64,000 nucleotides of DNA from contig NC_064827.1 in NCBI RefSeq assembly GCF_024166365.1, forward strand, positions 55,208,635-55,272,634. Reading direction: 5' to 3'. The position numbers and the translations under genes were made by a program. Shown piece after piece: positions 31,870-42,281 of this stretch. The notes beneath the pieces were generated by a model. It ran no database searches and had not been told where the DNA came from. It saw only the letters and a list, made by a program, of their open reading frames with translations. Source of the DNA: Elephas maximus indicus (lineage: Eukaryota; Chordata; Mammalia; Proboscidea; Elephantidae). Each line of letters starts with the position of its first letter. Positions within the stretch are counted from its first letter, which is position 1.

Positions 31870-33618
31870 CTGTTGTTGTTAGGTGCCGTTGTACCACAGA
31901 ACGAAACACTGCCCGGTCCTGTGCCATCCTCACAGTCGTCGTTATGCTTGAGCCCGTTGTTGGAGCCACCGTGTCAGTCCATCTTGTTGAGGGTCTTCCT
32001 CTTTTCTGGGTCTTCCTCTTTTCCGCTGACCCTGTACCTTACCAAGCATGATGTCCTTGTTTAGGGACTGATCCCTCCTGACAGCATGTCCAAAGTATGT
32101 GAGACGCAGAGTCACCATCCTTGCTTCTAAGGATCATTCTGGTTATACTTCTTCCAAGACAGACTTGTTCGTTCTTTTGGCGGTCCAAAAGATATTTCTG
32201 ATATCTTCAATCTGGTAAGCTCTAATTATGGTATTTTTATGAAATATTTTAAAAATTGTTTTGTAAGTTGTGAGTGACTAAAATGGACTTTTTCTGTCTT
32301 TAGAAAATATTTTATGTTCTTGAAAAGGTAATGCATGTGCAAGGGAAACCCAACTGAACTCATTGCCGTCAAGTAATTCTGACTCATAGCAACCCTATAG
32401 GACAGAGTAGAACTGCCCCACAGGGTTTCCAAGGAGCACCTGGTGGCACAATTCAAAGGCATCAACTCTTCTTCGGTCTTCTTATTCATTGTCCAACTTT
32501 CACCTGCATAGGATGTGATTGAAAATAGCATGGCTTGGGTCAGACACACCTTAGTCTTCAAGGTGACATCTTTGCTTTTCAACACTTTAAAGAGGTCCTT
32601 TGCAGCAGGTTTGCCCAGTGCAGCACATCTTTTGAATTCTTGACTGCTGCTTCCATGGCTGTGGATTACGGGTCCAAGTAAAATGAAATCCTTACAACTT
32701 CCATCTTTTCTCTGTTTATCATGATGTGGCTTATTGGTCCAGTTTTGAGGATTTCTGTTTTCTTTATGTTGAGGTGTAATCCATACTGAAGGCTGTGGTC
32801 TTTGATCTTCATCAGTAAGTGCTTCAAGTCCTCTTCACTTTCAGCAAGCAGGGTTGTGTCATCTGCATAACGTGGGTTGTTAATGGGTCTTCCTCCAATC
32901 CTGATGCTCCGTTCTTCTTCATATAGTCCAGCTTGTCGTATTATTTGCTCAGCATACAGATTGAACAGGTACAACCCTGATTCATACCTTTCCTGACTTT
33001 AAACCGCTCAGTATCTCTTGTTCTGTCTGAACAACTGCCTCTTGGTCTATGTACAGGTTCCTCATGAGCATACTTAAGTGTTCTGGAATTCCCATTCTCC
33101 GCAATTTCATCCATAACTTGTTATGATCCACATGGTCAAATGCCTTTGCATAGTCAATAAAACACAGGTAGACATCCTTCTGGTATTCTCTGCTTCCAAC
33201 CAGGATCCATCTGACATCAGTAGTGGTATCCCTGGTTCCACGTCCTCTTCGGAATCCGGCCTAATTTCTGGCAGTTCCTCAGTCAGTAGACTGCTGAAGC
33301 CGCTCGTGAATGATTTTCAGCAAAATTTTGCTTCCAGGTGGTATTGATGATATTGTTTGATAATTTCCGCATTTGATTGGATCATCTTTCTTGGCGTACT
33401 ATAGATCTCTTCCAGTAGGTTGGCCAGATAGCTGTCTTCCAAATTTCTTGGTGTAGATGAGTGAGCACTTCCAGTGATGCATCCATTTGTTGAAACATCT
33501 TAATTGATATTCTGTCAATCCCGGAGGCTTGTTTTTCGCCAGTGCCTTCAGTGCAGCTTGGACATCTTCCTTCAGTACCATAGGTTCCTGATCATATGCT
33601 ACCTATTTCAAGAGGTAG
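31870..33618 (-). mobile_element. 5'-truncated RTE/BovB-like LINE nested in the L1 (intron 2)
   Basis: The 3' end (CTGTTGTTGTTAGGTGCCGT) is at 31870. On the minus strand it reads RT fragments: VLKEDVQAALKALAKNK (33581 down), then the catalytic box RYADDTTLLAESEEDL (32974-32666) and the C-terminal block. The 11-bp cagtctggtgg at 31859-31869 and 33619-33629 is a perfect target duplication. A foreign piece of TMEM38B intron replaces about 30 bp of it at 32197-32445. Frameshifts make it inactive. Confidence 0.92.
32197..32445 (+). repeat. Duplicate of the exon 2/intron 2 junction segment, inserted in an RTE
   Basis: The sequence from ATCTTCAATCTGGTAAGCT onward parallels 30741-30982: last exon 2 bases, the 5' splice site, about 130 bp of intron, the SINE target duplication (CATGTGCAAGGGAAACCCAA) and the first part of the antisense AfroSINE. 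It ends at CACCTGGTGG, where RTE sequence resumes (CACAATTCAAAGGCATCAAC). Scattered differences show it is old, not an assembly repeat. It carries a second GTAAGC donor at 32214-32219. Confidence 0.92.
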
Positions 33619-34217
33619 CAGTCTGGTGGAGGCTGTGGTAAGTGTGGTCCAGCAGTACTTTGGACAGATATTTCCCTTGTGTCCTTGGTTTTCTTCATTC
33701 TCCCTTGGTCCAGGTGGGTGAGACCAGTGCAGTATCTTATATGGCCCCTCACAAGCTTTTAAGACCCCAGATGCTACTCATCAAAGTAGAACTTTTTCTT
33801 TATGAACTGTGTTATGCCAATTGAGCTAGGTGTTCCCCAAGACCAGTAGTTTGGTCCCTCAGGGAGTTTGGGTGTGTCTGTGGAACTTCCACGACCTTGA
33901 CTTATTCAAGTTGTGCTCGTTTCCCCAGTATTGTGTACTGTGTTACCCTTCGTGGAAGTTACCACTTGTCTACTGTCTATTTAGTGTTTTTTCCTCCCAC
34001 CCCTTCCCTCCCTTGGAACTGTCAAAGCTTGTTTCTTTTTGTGTGTAAACCTTTTCATGATTTTTTATAGTAGTGGTCTCATACAGCATTTATCCTTGTA
34101 TGATTGACTTACTGTACTTAGCCTAATGCCCTCCAGATTCATCCACGTTGTGAGATGCTTTGCAGATTCATCAGTTTTTTATCGTTGGAGCCTCGTGCAG
34201 TCTCATGAGATCTTTAA

Positions 34218-35002
34218 ACATTAGTTTTTAATGAAGAAAAAAAACATTAGTTGGCATTGCTTTGGATTCTTCCATCAGTTATCATTAAAAAGATTGATCC
34301 ATCGAATTTAAAAAAATACATAGTATCGTAATGCTTTGTTACGGCTGAAACAGGAACTGTGCTTTTGATTAAACCATATTAATTAAATACGTAACATGTT
34401 AGGAACATTCAAAGTTTATTTTTATTGTGATGTTTTTAAATGATGTAATCATAGCAGAATATCATAAGTAATAGTAACAACGGCAGAAAGTAATAGTGGG
34501 ACTTGTGACTGTGCAAACTGGTAGGAGTAAAATTATAAATTTGATAGCAAATATTTATTGAGTTTTTACCATATGCCTGCTGAATTTTTATATTCGTTAT
34601 CATATTTAATCACAAGAGTCCTATGAGGTAGCTCTTACTATTATTCTCATTTGACAAATGAGAAAACCGAGACATAGAGAAACTTTGCTAAAATTTTCAT
34701 ACCTAATAAGTGGTTTTGATAGGCTCAGTTCCAGAAGTTTGACTTTAGAGCCTTCATAGTTTATAGCTAATGTCTTTCATTAGATATTTGTTTAACTGTT
34801 TCTTATAGTGTTCAGTTGCTATGTGTTTTAAAAGAATTTTATTTCTGTAGCAATATTTTTTAAAATATAGTAAACATTTTGTAGAAATTTTTTGTGTGCG
34901 TGTATGCTGAAACTGTATAAAAAGTAGGGCTAAAAAAGTCTTGCCCTTAACGTGTGTCTAGAACCTGACAGTTTCCATTACTTCTGCTTCTATTCCTGTA
35001 GT
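34218..35002. other. Intron 2 sequence with an old MIR
   Basis: An antisense MIR lies at about 34550-34770 (TATTCGTTATCATATTTAAT, then CATTTGACAAATGAGAAAAC). The remainder is AT-rich and unassigned. Confidence 0.6.
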
Positions 35003-35007
35003 GCTAG

Positions 35008-35531
35008 TGTCATGGATTGAATTATGTGCCCCCAAAAATGTGTGTATCAACTTGGTTAGGCCATGATTCCCAGTATTGTGTGGTTGTCCTCCATTTTGTG
35101 ATTCTCATTTTATGTTAAGAGGATTAGTGTGGGATTGTAACACCACCTTCATTCAGGTCACCTCCCTGATCCAAGGTAAAAGGAGTTTCCCTGGGGTGTG
35201 GCAAGCACCACCTTTTATCTCTCAAGAGAGAAAAGGAAAGGGAAGCAAGGAGAGAGTTGGGGACCTCATACCACCAAGAAAGCAGCACCAGGAGCAGAGC
35301 AAGTCCTTTGGACCTGGGGTCCCTGTGCCTGAGAAATTGCTCGACCACAGGAAGATTGAGGACAAGGACCTTCTTCAAGAGCTGACAGAGAGAGAAAGCC
35401 TTCCTCTGGAGCTGACATCTTTAATTTGGACTTTTAGCCTGCTTTATCCTGAGGAAATAAATTTCTCTTTGTTAAAGCCATTCACTTGGGGTATATCTGT
35501 TACGGCACGGCAGCACTAGGTGACTAAGACA
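35008..35531 (+). mobile_element. Solo LTR of a MaLR-like family (intron 2)
   Basis: It starts TGTCATGGATTGAATTATGT and ends GTGACTAAGACA, 524 bp. It is bounded by a near-perfect 5-bp duplication (gctag at 35003-35007, actag at 35532-35536). It contains a likely polyadenylation region (GAGGAAATAAATTTCTC). The 147-codon frame at 35076-35519 is LTR sequence, not a gene. The same family appears antisense at 41355 and 46513. Confidence 0.85.
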
Positions 35532-35639
35532 ACTAGGTACCATCATTTTTTCCCTGGACAATTGCAGTAGCTTCCTAAGTGGTCTAGCTGCTTCTTCCAT
35601 TATCCTCCTTGATGCCCAGTCTGTTCTCCACATAGCTCT

Positions 35640-35740
35640 CTTCGCTGTTGAGCTGATTTTGACTTACAGGGCCCCGTAGGACAGAGTAGAACTGCCCATC
35701 AGGTTTCTAAGGCTGTACTTTTTATGGATAGATATTCAGA
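35640..35740 (-). mobile_element. AfroSINE fragment, reverse (intron 2)
   Basis: TTCGCTGTTGAGCTGATTTT to AGGTTTCTAAGGCTGTACTT: only the 3' half remains, cut off by the RTE piece that follows. Confidence 0.75.
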
Positions 35741-35744
35741 TTTT

Positions 35745-36240
35745 CTTCTTGCCCATGAATGTGATGGCATTCCTCTTCAATTTGTCATTTCTGACATAGG
35801 AGACCATATGATTGTCAGATTCAAAATGGCCAGTACCGGTCTGTTTCAGCTCACTAATACCTAGAATTTCAGTCTTCAAACATCCCATTTCATTTTTCAC
35901 AACTTCCAATTTTCCTTGATTCATACTTTGTACACTCCACATTCTGATTATTCATGAATGTTTGCAGTCGTTTCTTCTCATTTTGAGTTGTGCCACATCA
36001 GTAAATGAAGAACCGAAAGCTTGACTCCATCCACATCATTAAGGTCACCTCTACTTTGAGGAGGCAGCTCTTCCCCAGTCCCATTTTAAGTGGCTTCTAA
36101 CCTGAGGGGCTCATCTTCCAGGACTATATCAGACAATGTTCAAGTGCTGTCCATAAAACTTTCACTGGCCAATTTTTTTCAGAAGTAGATCTCCAGGTCC
36201 TTCTTCCTAGTCTGTCTTAGTCTGGAAGCTCCACAGGACT
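35745..36240 (-). mobile_element. RTE/BovB-like 5' region, antisense (intron 2)
   Basis: On the minus strand it reads a 5' UTR and then the start of the endonuclease: MNQGKLEVVKNEMGC, then KTEILGISELKQTGTGHF, with the conserved Glu of ISEL, then DNHMVSYVRNDKLKRN. It is continuous in the stretch deleted from the 14.8-kb copy. It stops after about 70 codons. Confidence 0.85.
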
Positions 36241-36328
36241 GGCGCAGGACTGGGCAGTGTTTTGTTCTGTTGTACTTAGGGTCACTGTGAGTCAGAACTG
36301 ACTCGATGGCATCTAGCAACAACAGTCT
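36241..36328 (+). mobile_element. RTE/BovB-like 3' end, sense (intron 2)
   Basis: TTTTGTTCTGTTGTACTTAG, then GGGTCACTGTGAGTCAGAAC and GATGGCATCTAGCAACAACA: an RTE 3' terminus fused to the antisense RTE 5' piece, giving an inverted composite with a large internal part absent. Confidence 0.75.
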
Positions 36329-36435
36329 TTACAGAAGCAAACTGATAAATCTTTCTCCTGTGGAGTAGCTAGTGGGTTTGAACTGCTGACTGGTTAGCAG
36401 CCAAGTGCTTAACCACTGTGCCACCAGGGCTTCTT
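36329..36435 (-). mobile_element. AfroSINE head part, reverse (intron 2)
   Basis: GTCTTTACAGAAGCAAACTG to CACTGTGCCACCAGGGCTTC. Its own 3' end is replaced by the RTE 3' terminus at 36241-36328. It may be the other half of the SINE at 35640-35740, split by the RTE. Confidence 0.8.
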
Positions 36436-36792
36436 TACACAGCACACAAAATGATTATTTAAAAATAGGTTAGTATATTTACCCTTATGCTCAAGGATTT
36501 TTTTTTTATTAAGCACAAAGTCGAAAATTCTTACCATGGCTTCTAAGACCCTATGAGATCTTTCCTTCTACATTCTGATGTAATATTTTTCTATTCTGCT
36601 CCTTGCTCATTCTCCTCTAACCACATTGGCTTTGCTATTTCTTGACAATGGAAATATTCTTCTACTTCAGTGATTTTATACTTGCTTCCTCTCTCTGGAG
36701 TGTTCTTTCCCCAGAAGGGTCAAATTTTCTTTTATTAGAGAGGCCTTCCTCGACTAATCTATCTAAATTTGCACCTTCTTTCTCATTACTGG

Positions 36793-36957
36793 AGCCCTGG
36801 TGGCTAGTGGTTAAGAGCTTGTCTGCTAACCAAAAGGTCAGCAGTTCAAATCCACAAGCCGCTCCTTGGAAACCCTGTGGGGGCAGTTCTACTCAGTCCT
36901 TTAGGGTCGCTATGATTCGGAATCTACTTGGTGGCAACGGGTTTGGTTTTTTGGTTC
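36793..36957 (+). mobile_element. AfroSINE, short type (intron 2)
   Basis: Head GGAGCCCTGGTGGCTAGTGG, tail ATCTACTTGGTGGCAACGGG plus TTTGGTTTTTTGG. Confidence 0.94.
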
Positions 36958-36965
36958 CTGTTACT

Positions 36966-37173
36966 GGAGTCTCTGGGTGGAGTAAATGGGACGTGCTTGG
37001 CTGCTAAGTGAAAGGTTGGTGGTTCAAATCCACCAAGAGGTGCTTCTAGAAAAAGGCCTTGTGATCTACTTATGGAAAGATCACAGCTGTTGAAAACCCT
37101 ATGGAGTGCAGTTCTATTCTGAAACACATGGGACCGTCATGTGCTGGAATTGACCTGGTGGCAACTGGTTTGA
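36966..37173 (+). mobile_element. AfroSINE, older long type (intron 2)
   Basis: Head GGAGTCTCTGGGTGGAGTAA, middle CTTGTGATCTACTTATGGAA, tail GGAATTGACCTGGTGGCAAC. It follows the previous SINE directly. Confidence 0.92.
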
Positions 37174-37589
37174 TTATCCCATGACTGTCATATCACCCTG
37201 CTTTATTTTTCACTTATCACTGCCTGACATATTTATTTATTTATTTTTGTGTTGGCCTGTTATCATGCCACTAGAATGAGAGCTCTGTCAGAGCAGGAAC
37301 TTTGTTATGTTAACTGTGTGCCAAGTACTGTGTATTATACCTTAGAGTAATATTTTAAAATGGGGTGTTATACTGCGTATGGCTTACTGGGACTTTATTT
37401 TTTTCACTCAACATTGTTACTAAGATTCATCTGTGTTTTTTATGTAACTATTTACATTTCTTCTCACTGCTATGTAGTATTCCATTATATGAATACCTGT
37501 ATCTTATTCTTCTGTTGATGAAGACTTGTACTGGTTCTAGTTATTTTTTTGGGAGGGAGGCATTATACAACAACAATAATAACAACCAC

Positions 37590-38090
37590 TTATATAGAGT
37601 TTACTATATCTCAGGTACTTTTCTAGATGCTTTATGTATAGTATCTCGTTTAAACCTCACAAGACCCCTGTGAGGTAGGTACTATTTTGTTTTATTTATT
37701 TTTTTAATTGTACTTTAGATGAAGGTTTACAGAACAACTGGCTTCTCATTAAACAGTTAGTACACGTATTGTTTTATAACACTGGTTAACAACCCCACGA
37801 CATGTCAACATTCTCCCTTCTTGACCTTGGGTTCCCTATCATCAGCTTTCCTGTCCCTTCCTGCCTTCTAGTTCTTGCCCCTAGGCTGGTATGCCCCCTT
37901 GGTCTTGTTTTGTTTTATGGGCCTGCCTAATCTTTGGATGAAGGGTGATATTTTGTTCTTTTTTAACGGATGGTGTAACTGAGGCACGGGGGTTACGTAA
38001 TGTGCCCGAGGTGTCACAGCTGTTGAGTTGTTGGAGCCAGGATTCAAACCTATGCCATGTAGCTCTCTAGTCTGTACCTAGGCAGTGGGT
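37590..38090 (-). repeat. MIR (reverse) split by an L1 3' end (intron 2)
   Basis: MIR text stops at GACCCCTGTGAGGTAGGTAC (about 37663-37682) and resumes at AACGGATGGTGTAACTGAGG (about 37965), continuing to GATTCAAACCTATGCC. The interruption is the L1 piece at 37692-37948. Confidence 0.85.
37692..37948 (-). mobile_element. Short L1 3' UTR insertion in a MIR (intron 2)
   Basis: Antisense L1 end (TTGTACTTTAGATGAAGGTT to GGGCCTGCCTAATCTTTGGA), only about 257 bp. The 9-bp tattttgtt at 37683-37691 and 37949-37957 brackets it. Confidence 0.85.
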
Positions 38091-38979
38091 TGTTTTTGCT
38101 CGGAAAGTACAAACCTGGTCTCTGTGTTCACAGACCCTTAATTTTAAAAGATGATGCTGGCTTAAAGACAATATAGTATATTTTACTGTTTTCCTTTTTA
38201 AGATTTTAATGTTAAGAGCGAATCTGTAATTTTTGCATCATTTGATTCTAATTTGAAGGATAAAGTAGTGTTTGAGATTTACTCTAAACTCCAGCAAGCT
38301 GAAGCAGAGATTCCATGAATGCACTTGTTGGAAAGAAAGGTCATCTTTGTTTAGTACGATAGCTTATAGTGTGCACATCTGGGGCTTAGCACCATCTACT
38401 GGCAAAGAGAAGCAATAACTTTGTATGTCAGTACTTTAGTGTTTGGAACATAGTGTACATAATCACAGGGTTTTTCTTTCTGAGAAGCTGTTTCTAAAAA
38501 AGGGGATATAAATATTTTACGATTCTTCTATGTAGTGATTTTTGTGTTCTAATGTGTTTTCCTTAAACTTGCTATTATCAATTATTAAGGACTGCACGTT
38601 TGTATGACTGAAACTGCACTTATATGAAGAAAAATACAAGAAAAGGTAGTTTCACAAGTTTGTTATTCTACAAATAATCTTCTTTGAATCGTACACATAA
38701 AATTGTTAATTTGTTAGAATAGTAAGAGCAGGAGCAAAGCCGTCATATTGGACTAATATGAACTCTGTTTAGTTTACTGTTCTGTTTTGACTTATTTAAG
38801 TAATATTTCTTTTGATAGAGGAGTGGAATTAGTAGCAAAATAAAAACAGAGTTCTCAGTGACTAACCTTGGGAAGCTTCTCAATGCTCAATTCTTGGTAT
38901 AAATCTAAATTCTACTCTCACCTTTATTAAACTGGTTTAGCTTTCATTTGTGTCAGTGGCCTAGCATTTTGTTTTTATT
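38091..38979. other. Intron 2 sequence, nothing assigned
   Basis: AT-rich, no exon or named repeat. Confidence 0.4.
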
Positions 38980-39174
38980 GTATACCCTTGAGTTGATTCC
39001 AACTCATAGTGACCCTATAGGGCAGAATAGAACTGCCTGCATAAGTTTATCAAGGCTATAATCTTGACGAAGGCAGATTACAACATCTTTCTTCATCACA
39101 ATGGCTAGTGGGTACCAACTGCTGACCTTTCAGTTGGCAGCCAAGTACTTAATCACTGCGCCACCAGGGCTCCT
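38980..39174 (-). mobile_element. AfroSINE, long type, reverse, diverged (intron 2)
   Basis: CTTGAGTTGATTCCAACTCA at the tail side, AAGGCTATAATCTTGACGAA in the middle, CTGCGCCACCAGGGCTCC at the head. Confidence 0.9.
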
Positions 39175-40014
39175 TTGTTCTGGACTTGCTTCTGTTATGT
39201 AACATGATTTTTTTGTTGTTTTTTCCTCATTAATCTAACCTATGTGACTTAAAAATATCTGAGAAATCAATTGTCCTCTCATTTCTTTTTTTCTTATATA
39301 TCTTCTTTAGGCGCTTTACAGTTTATAGGTACCTTAGATGTAATAATTTTCGGTAATCTATATAATCATTATAATCTTTCCAGAAAGAGGGACTTGGTGA
39401 TTACTTGATAAGTATTGGCTGAGTGATTCATTAAAGGAATTTTAAGAAGCAAATTTGTGTTATAGAGCAGGAATTATTGTTGATGGAGGCATTGTTCTGA
39501 TACATTTACTTGGCAGTCTAATGAGCACAATAAATTATTATTCTTTTGCCCTGTGGCTTTTTAACACAAAAGGAGAACAGCTTCAAATGTTAGGTTATTG
39601 TAGGTGTACTTTAGAAATATAATTAGATAAAGACTTAGTTATTCAGAAATGACAACAGTAATTTTAGACCGTATCTCATGTCACGTAGTTGAATGTAAAA
39701 AAGTCCAAGATGGATCTTATTGTAAAATTTTTAACTCATGTTAAAGATAGGCTCGATGTAGAAAATAAAAATAGGATCATTTGTGTTCTTTTTGTTCAAC
39801 TGTTTTGCCTTCGAGGATTCATTACTGCCAAAGTGAAACCAAATCCTCTTTTTTAATCTATTTTACAGTAGATACCAAAATATTTTTTTATTAAAAACAC
39901 ATTTTCAAATTAATGATGTGAGTGTATGTACTCTTTTTTCCCAAATACCTAACCAAGTTCATGGAAATTAGTCATATATTTAGAGACAGTAGTATATAAA
40001 GACTTGCACAATAT
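39175..40014. other. Intron 2 sequence, nothing assigned
   Basis: AT-rich and apparently single-copy; no feature supported. Confidence 0.4.
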
Positions 40015-40560
40015 ATTTTTTAAATTTATTTTTGTTGTTGAAAATATACACAGCGGGTCATACACCAGTTCAGCAGTTTCCACATGTACAATTCAGGGAC
40101 ATTGATCACATTCTTCAATTTGTGCAACCATTCTCACCCTCCTTTTCTCAGTTGTTCCTCCCCCATTGACATAAACTCACTGCCCTCTTAAGTTTTCTTT
40201 CTAATCTTTTGAGTTGCTGTTGTCAGTTTGATCCCATATAGATCTTAAAAGAACACCATGCTCAAGGCAGACATTCTTTATTAATTAAGCTAAACTTTTT
40301 ATTGTTTGGTTTATAGAATACTACAGGGGACATTTTTGGTTTAAGGTTTAAAAATTGTCTCAAGGCAATAGTTTAAGGGGTTCATCCAGCCTCAGTGGCT
40401 CCAGAAAGTCTGGATTCCATGAGAGTTTGAAATTATGTTCTGCGTTTTCTCTCTCTTAATCAGGATTCTTCTATAGAATCTTTGATTACAATGTTAAGTA
40501 ATGGTAGCTGGCACCATCCAGTTCTTCTGGTCTCAAGGCAAAGGGGCAGTTGTTTATGGG
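40015..40560 (-). mobile_element. L1 3' UTR, older afrotherian type, antisense (intron 2)
   Basis: GTGCAACCATTCTCACCCTC, ACACCATGCTCAAGGCAGAC, CATCCAGCCTCAGTGGCTCC and GGTAGCTGGCACCATCCAGT. The last phrase is shared with the elephant-type L1 3' UTRs, linking this type to L1. Confidence 0.7.
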
Positions 40561-41349
40561 AGATTTGCAAAATACTATATGTACATTAAAAATTTTAAAA
40601 TCATACCAGTTGTTTGCAAAAAGCTTTTTCTACTCTCTGGTAATTTATTCCTTTCTCTTAAACTCTTTAATTATTAGCTGATTCTTTGATGTATTTTGTA
40701 AATTGCCTCCAGGTTGACTGCTAATAAATGATTTAATTAAGGGCTACTTTTCATCATGCTGAGTTTTTAGGTTAGGGGGTAATTAGAGGAATGGTTCCTA
40801 CCATTTAAGGACAATTGTACTTTATTATGATAATTATAGCCTTTTATTTTACATTATAAGGAAGAATGTAGAAACAGCTATGCTGAGACAAGTGTTTTAA
40901 TTATATAAGCCAGTAGAGTTTAGTCTGATATGGGAAGGTTAAATAAAACAAAACCACCAAAGTCAATGGATAAGATAGCATTTGAGTGGAACCTTGACTA
41001 ATTGGAAGGAATTTGTAGATGGAGATGAGGAAGAAGGGGTGCTTAGGCTGAGCAAACTGTTGGATCTTGTATTTGGTCTCTGAAGCAGTATTTTGGCAAA
41101 CAGATTTAATATTCCTTGAATACTTTTAGGGATTCTGACTTTATGAATCATGAATTGCAATAAGATTAACAGCTTTTTTTAAAAGCGATACAATACTACA
41201 TTCATGCATTGGAAAGAAGGTATGTTCTAAAATTGTGTGCCAGAGTGTATTTTAAGAACGGAGAAAAAAAGTAGTGTGTTTCTAATAAATACTACTGTTA
41301 AACTACTTGAACAGATGTTTAGAACAAATGACGCTTAAGAAAATAATTC
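40561..41349. other. Intron 2 sequence, nothing assigned
   Basis: AT-rich, no exon or repeat recognised. Confidence 0.4.
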
Positions 41350-41354
41350 ACTTG

Positions 41355-41864
41355 GGTCTTAGTCATCTAGTGCTGCTCTAACAGAAATACCACAAGTGGA
41401 TGGCTTTAACAAAGAGAGATTTATTCTCTCACTGACTAGTAGGCTGCAAGTCCAAATTCAGGGCGTCAGCTCCAGGGGAAGGCTTTCTCTGTCAGCTCTG
41501 GAGGAAGGTCCTTGTCATCAGTCTTCCCTTAGTCTGGGAGCATCTCAGTGCAGGAACCTTAAGTCCAAAGGACGCTGTGCTCCCGGTGCTGCTTTCTTGG
41601 TGGTATGAGGTACCCCGTGTCCCTTTGCTCATTTCTCTCTTTTATATCTCAAAAGAGACTGGCTTAAGACAGTACCTAATCTTGTAGACCTCGTCAGTAT
41701 AATTGCCACTAATCCATCTTATTACATCATAGTGATAGGATTTATGACACATAGGGAAATCACATCAGAAGATAAACTGGTAGACAATCATACGATCATA
41801 CAAGGCAATCATGACCTAGCCATATTGACAGATATTTTGGGGGGACGCAATTCAATCCATGACA
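41355..41864 (-). mobile_element. Solo LTR of a MaLR-like family, antisense (intron 2)
   Basis: Antisense copy of the family at 35008: CTTAGTCATCTAGTGCTGCT to GGACGCAATTCAATCCATGA. It is flanked by a perfect 5-bp duplication acttg (41350-41354 and 41865-41869). The 70-codon frame at 41396 is LTR sequence. Confidence 0.9.
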
Positions 41865-41869
41865 ACTTG

Positions 41870-42028
41870 AAACCAACAACCCATTGCTATCAAGTCTGAC
41901 TCATAGCAACCCCATAGGACAGAGTAGAACTGCCCCATACAGTTTCCAAGAAGTGGCTAGTGGATTCAAACTGCTGATGCTTTGATTAACAGCTTTAGCT
42001 CTTAACCACTGCACCAGCAGGGCTCCAA
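41870..42028 (-). mobile_element. AfroSINE, short type, reverse (intron 2)
   Basis: It adjoins the LTR target duplication: ACAACCCATTGCTATCAAGT at the tail side to ACTGCACCAGCAGGGCTCC at the head. Confidence 0.92.
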
Positions 42029-42281
42029 TTGGGAGGGATGAATTATTCTTAAACCAGTATCACAATTTAATTGGTTATAAACTTAACCTTACTCAAGTAA
42101 ATTAAAGAAGTTTCATATTCTTTCCTCATATGAAAATGTTTTTCCTTAACACAAATCTGCCTCCTTGAGAATTGTGACCTATCTTTATATAGTTAGAGTT
42201 TATGTACTGCACAAAGGGGCTTGGGTGAAGAAGTTAGTGGGGGTTGAATTGCAGCCTCACGTAGCTACCAAGGGCTATTTT

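Larger units (their letters stand above)
31372..34198 (-). mobile_element. L1 (antisense) carrying a nested RTE (intron 2)
   Basis: The 3' end starts at TTTTGTTGTACTTTAGATGA. Phrases of the elephant L1 3' UTR appear on both sides of the RTE: CAGACCAGTAAGTCTGGTCT and GTAGCCGGGCACCATCTGGT before it, TTTTAAGACCCCAGATGCTA and TTATGCCAATTGAGCTAGGT after it. ORF2-end-like text follows (CCAGATTCATCCACGTTGTG). The 19-bp agtctcattagatctttaa at 31353-31371 recurs at 34199-34217 with one mismatch, defining the whole insertion. Confidence 0.9.
35537..37345 (+). repeat. L2 LINE remnant split by RTE/SINE insertions (intron 2)
   Basis: L2 phrases occur on both sides of later insertions: GGACAATTGCAGTAGCTTCC (35558), ATGGCTTCTAAGACCCTATG (36536), TCTGGAGTGTTCTTTCCCCA (36694) and TCAGAGCAGGAACTTTGTTA (37289). 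The insertions occupy about 35640-36434 and 36793-37175. Confidence 0.65.

Noticed and set aside
35076..35519. 147-codon open frame
   Set aside because: Lies wholly inside a solo LTR with a target duplication; the same sequence is broken in the two other copies.
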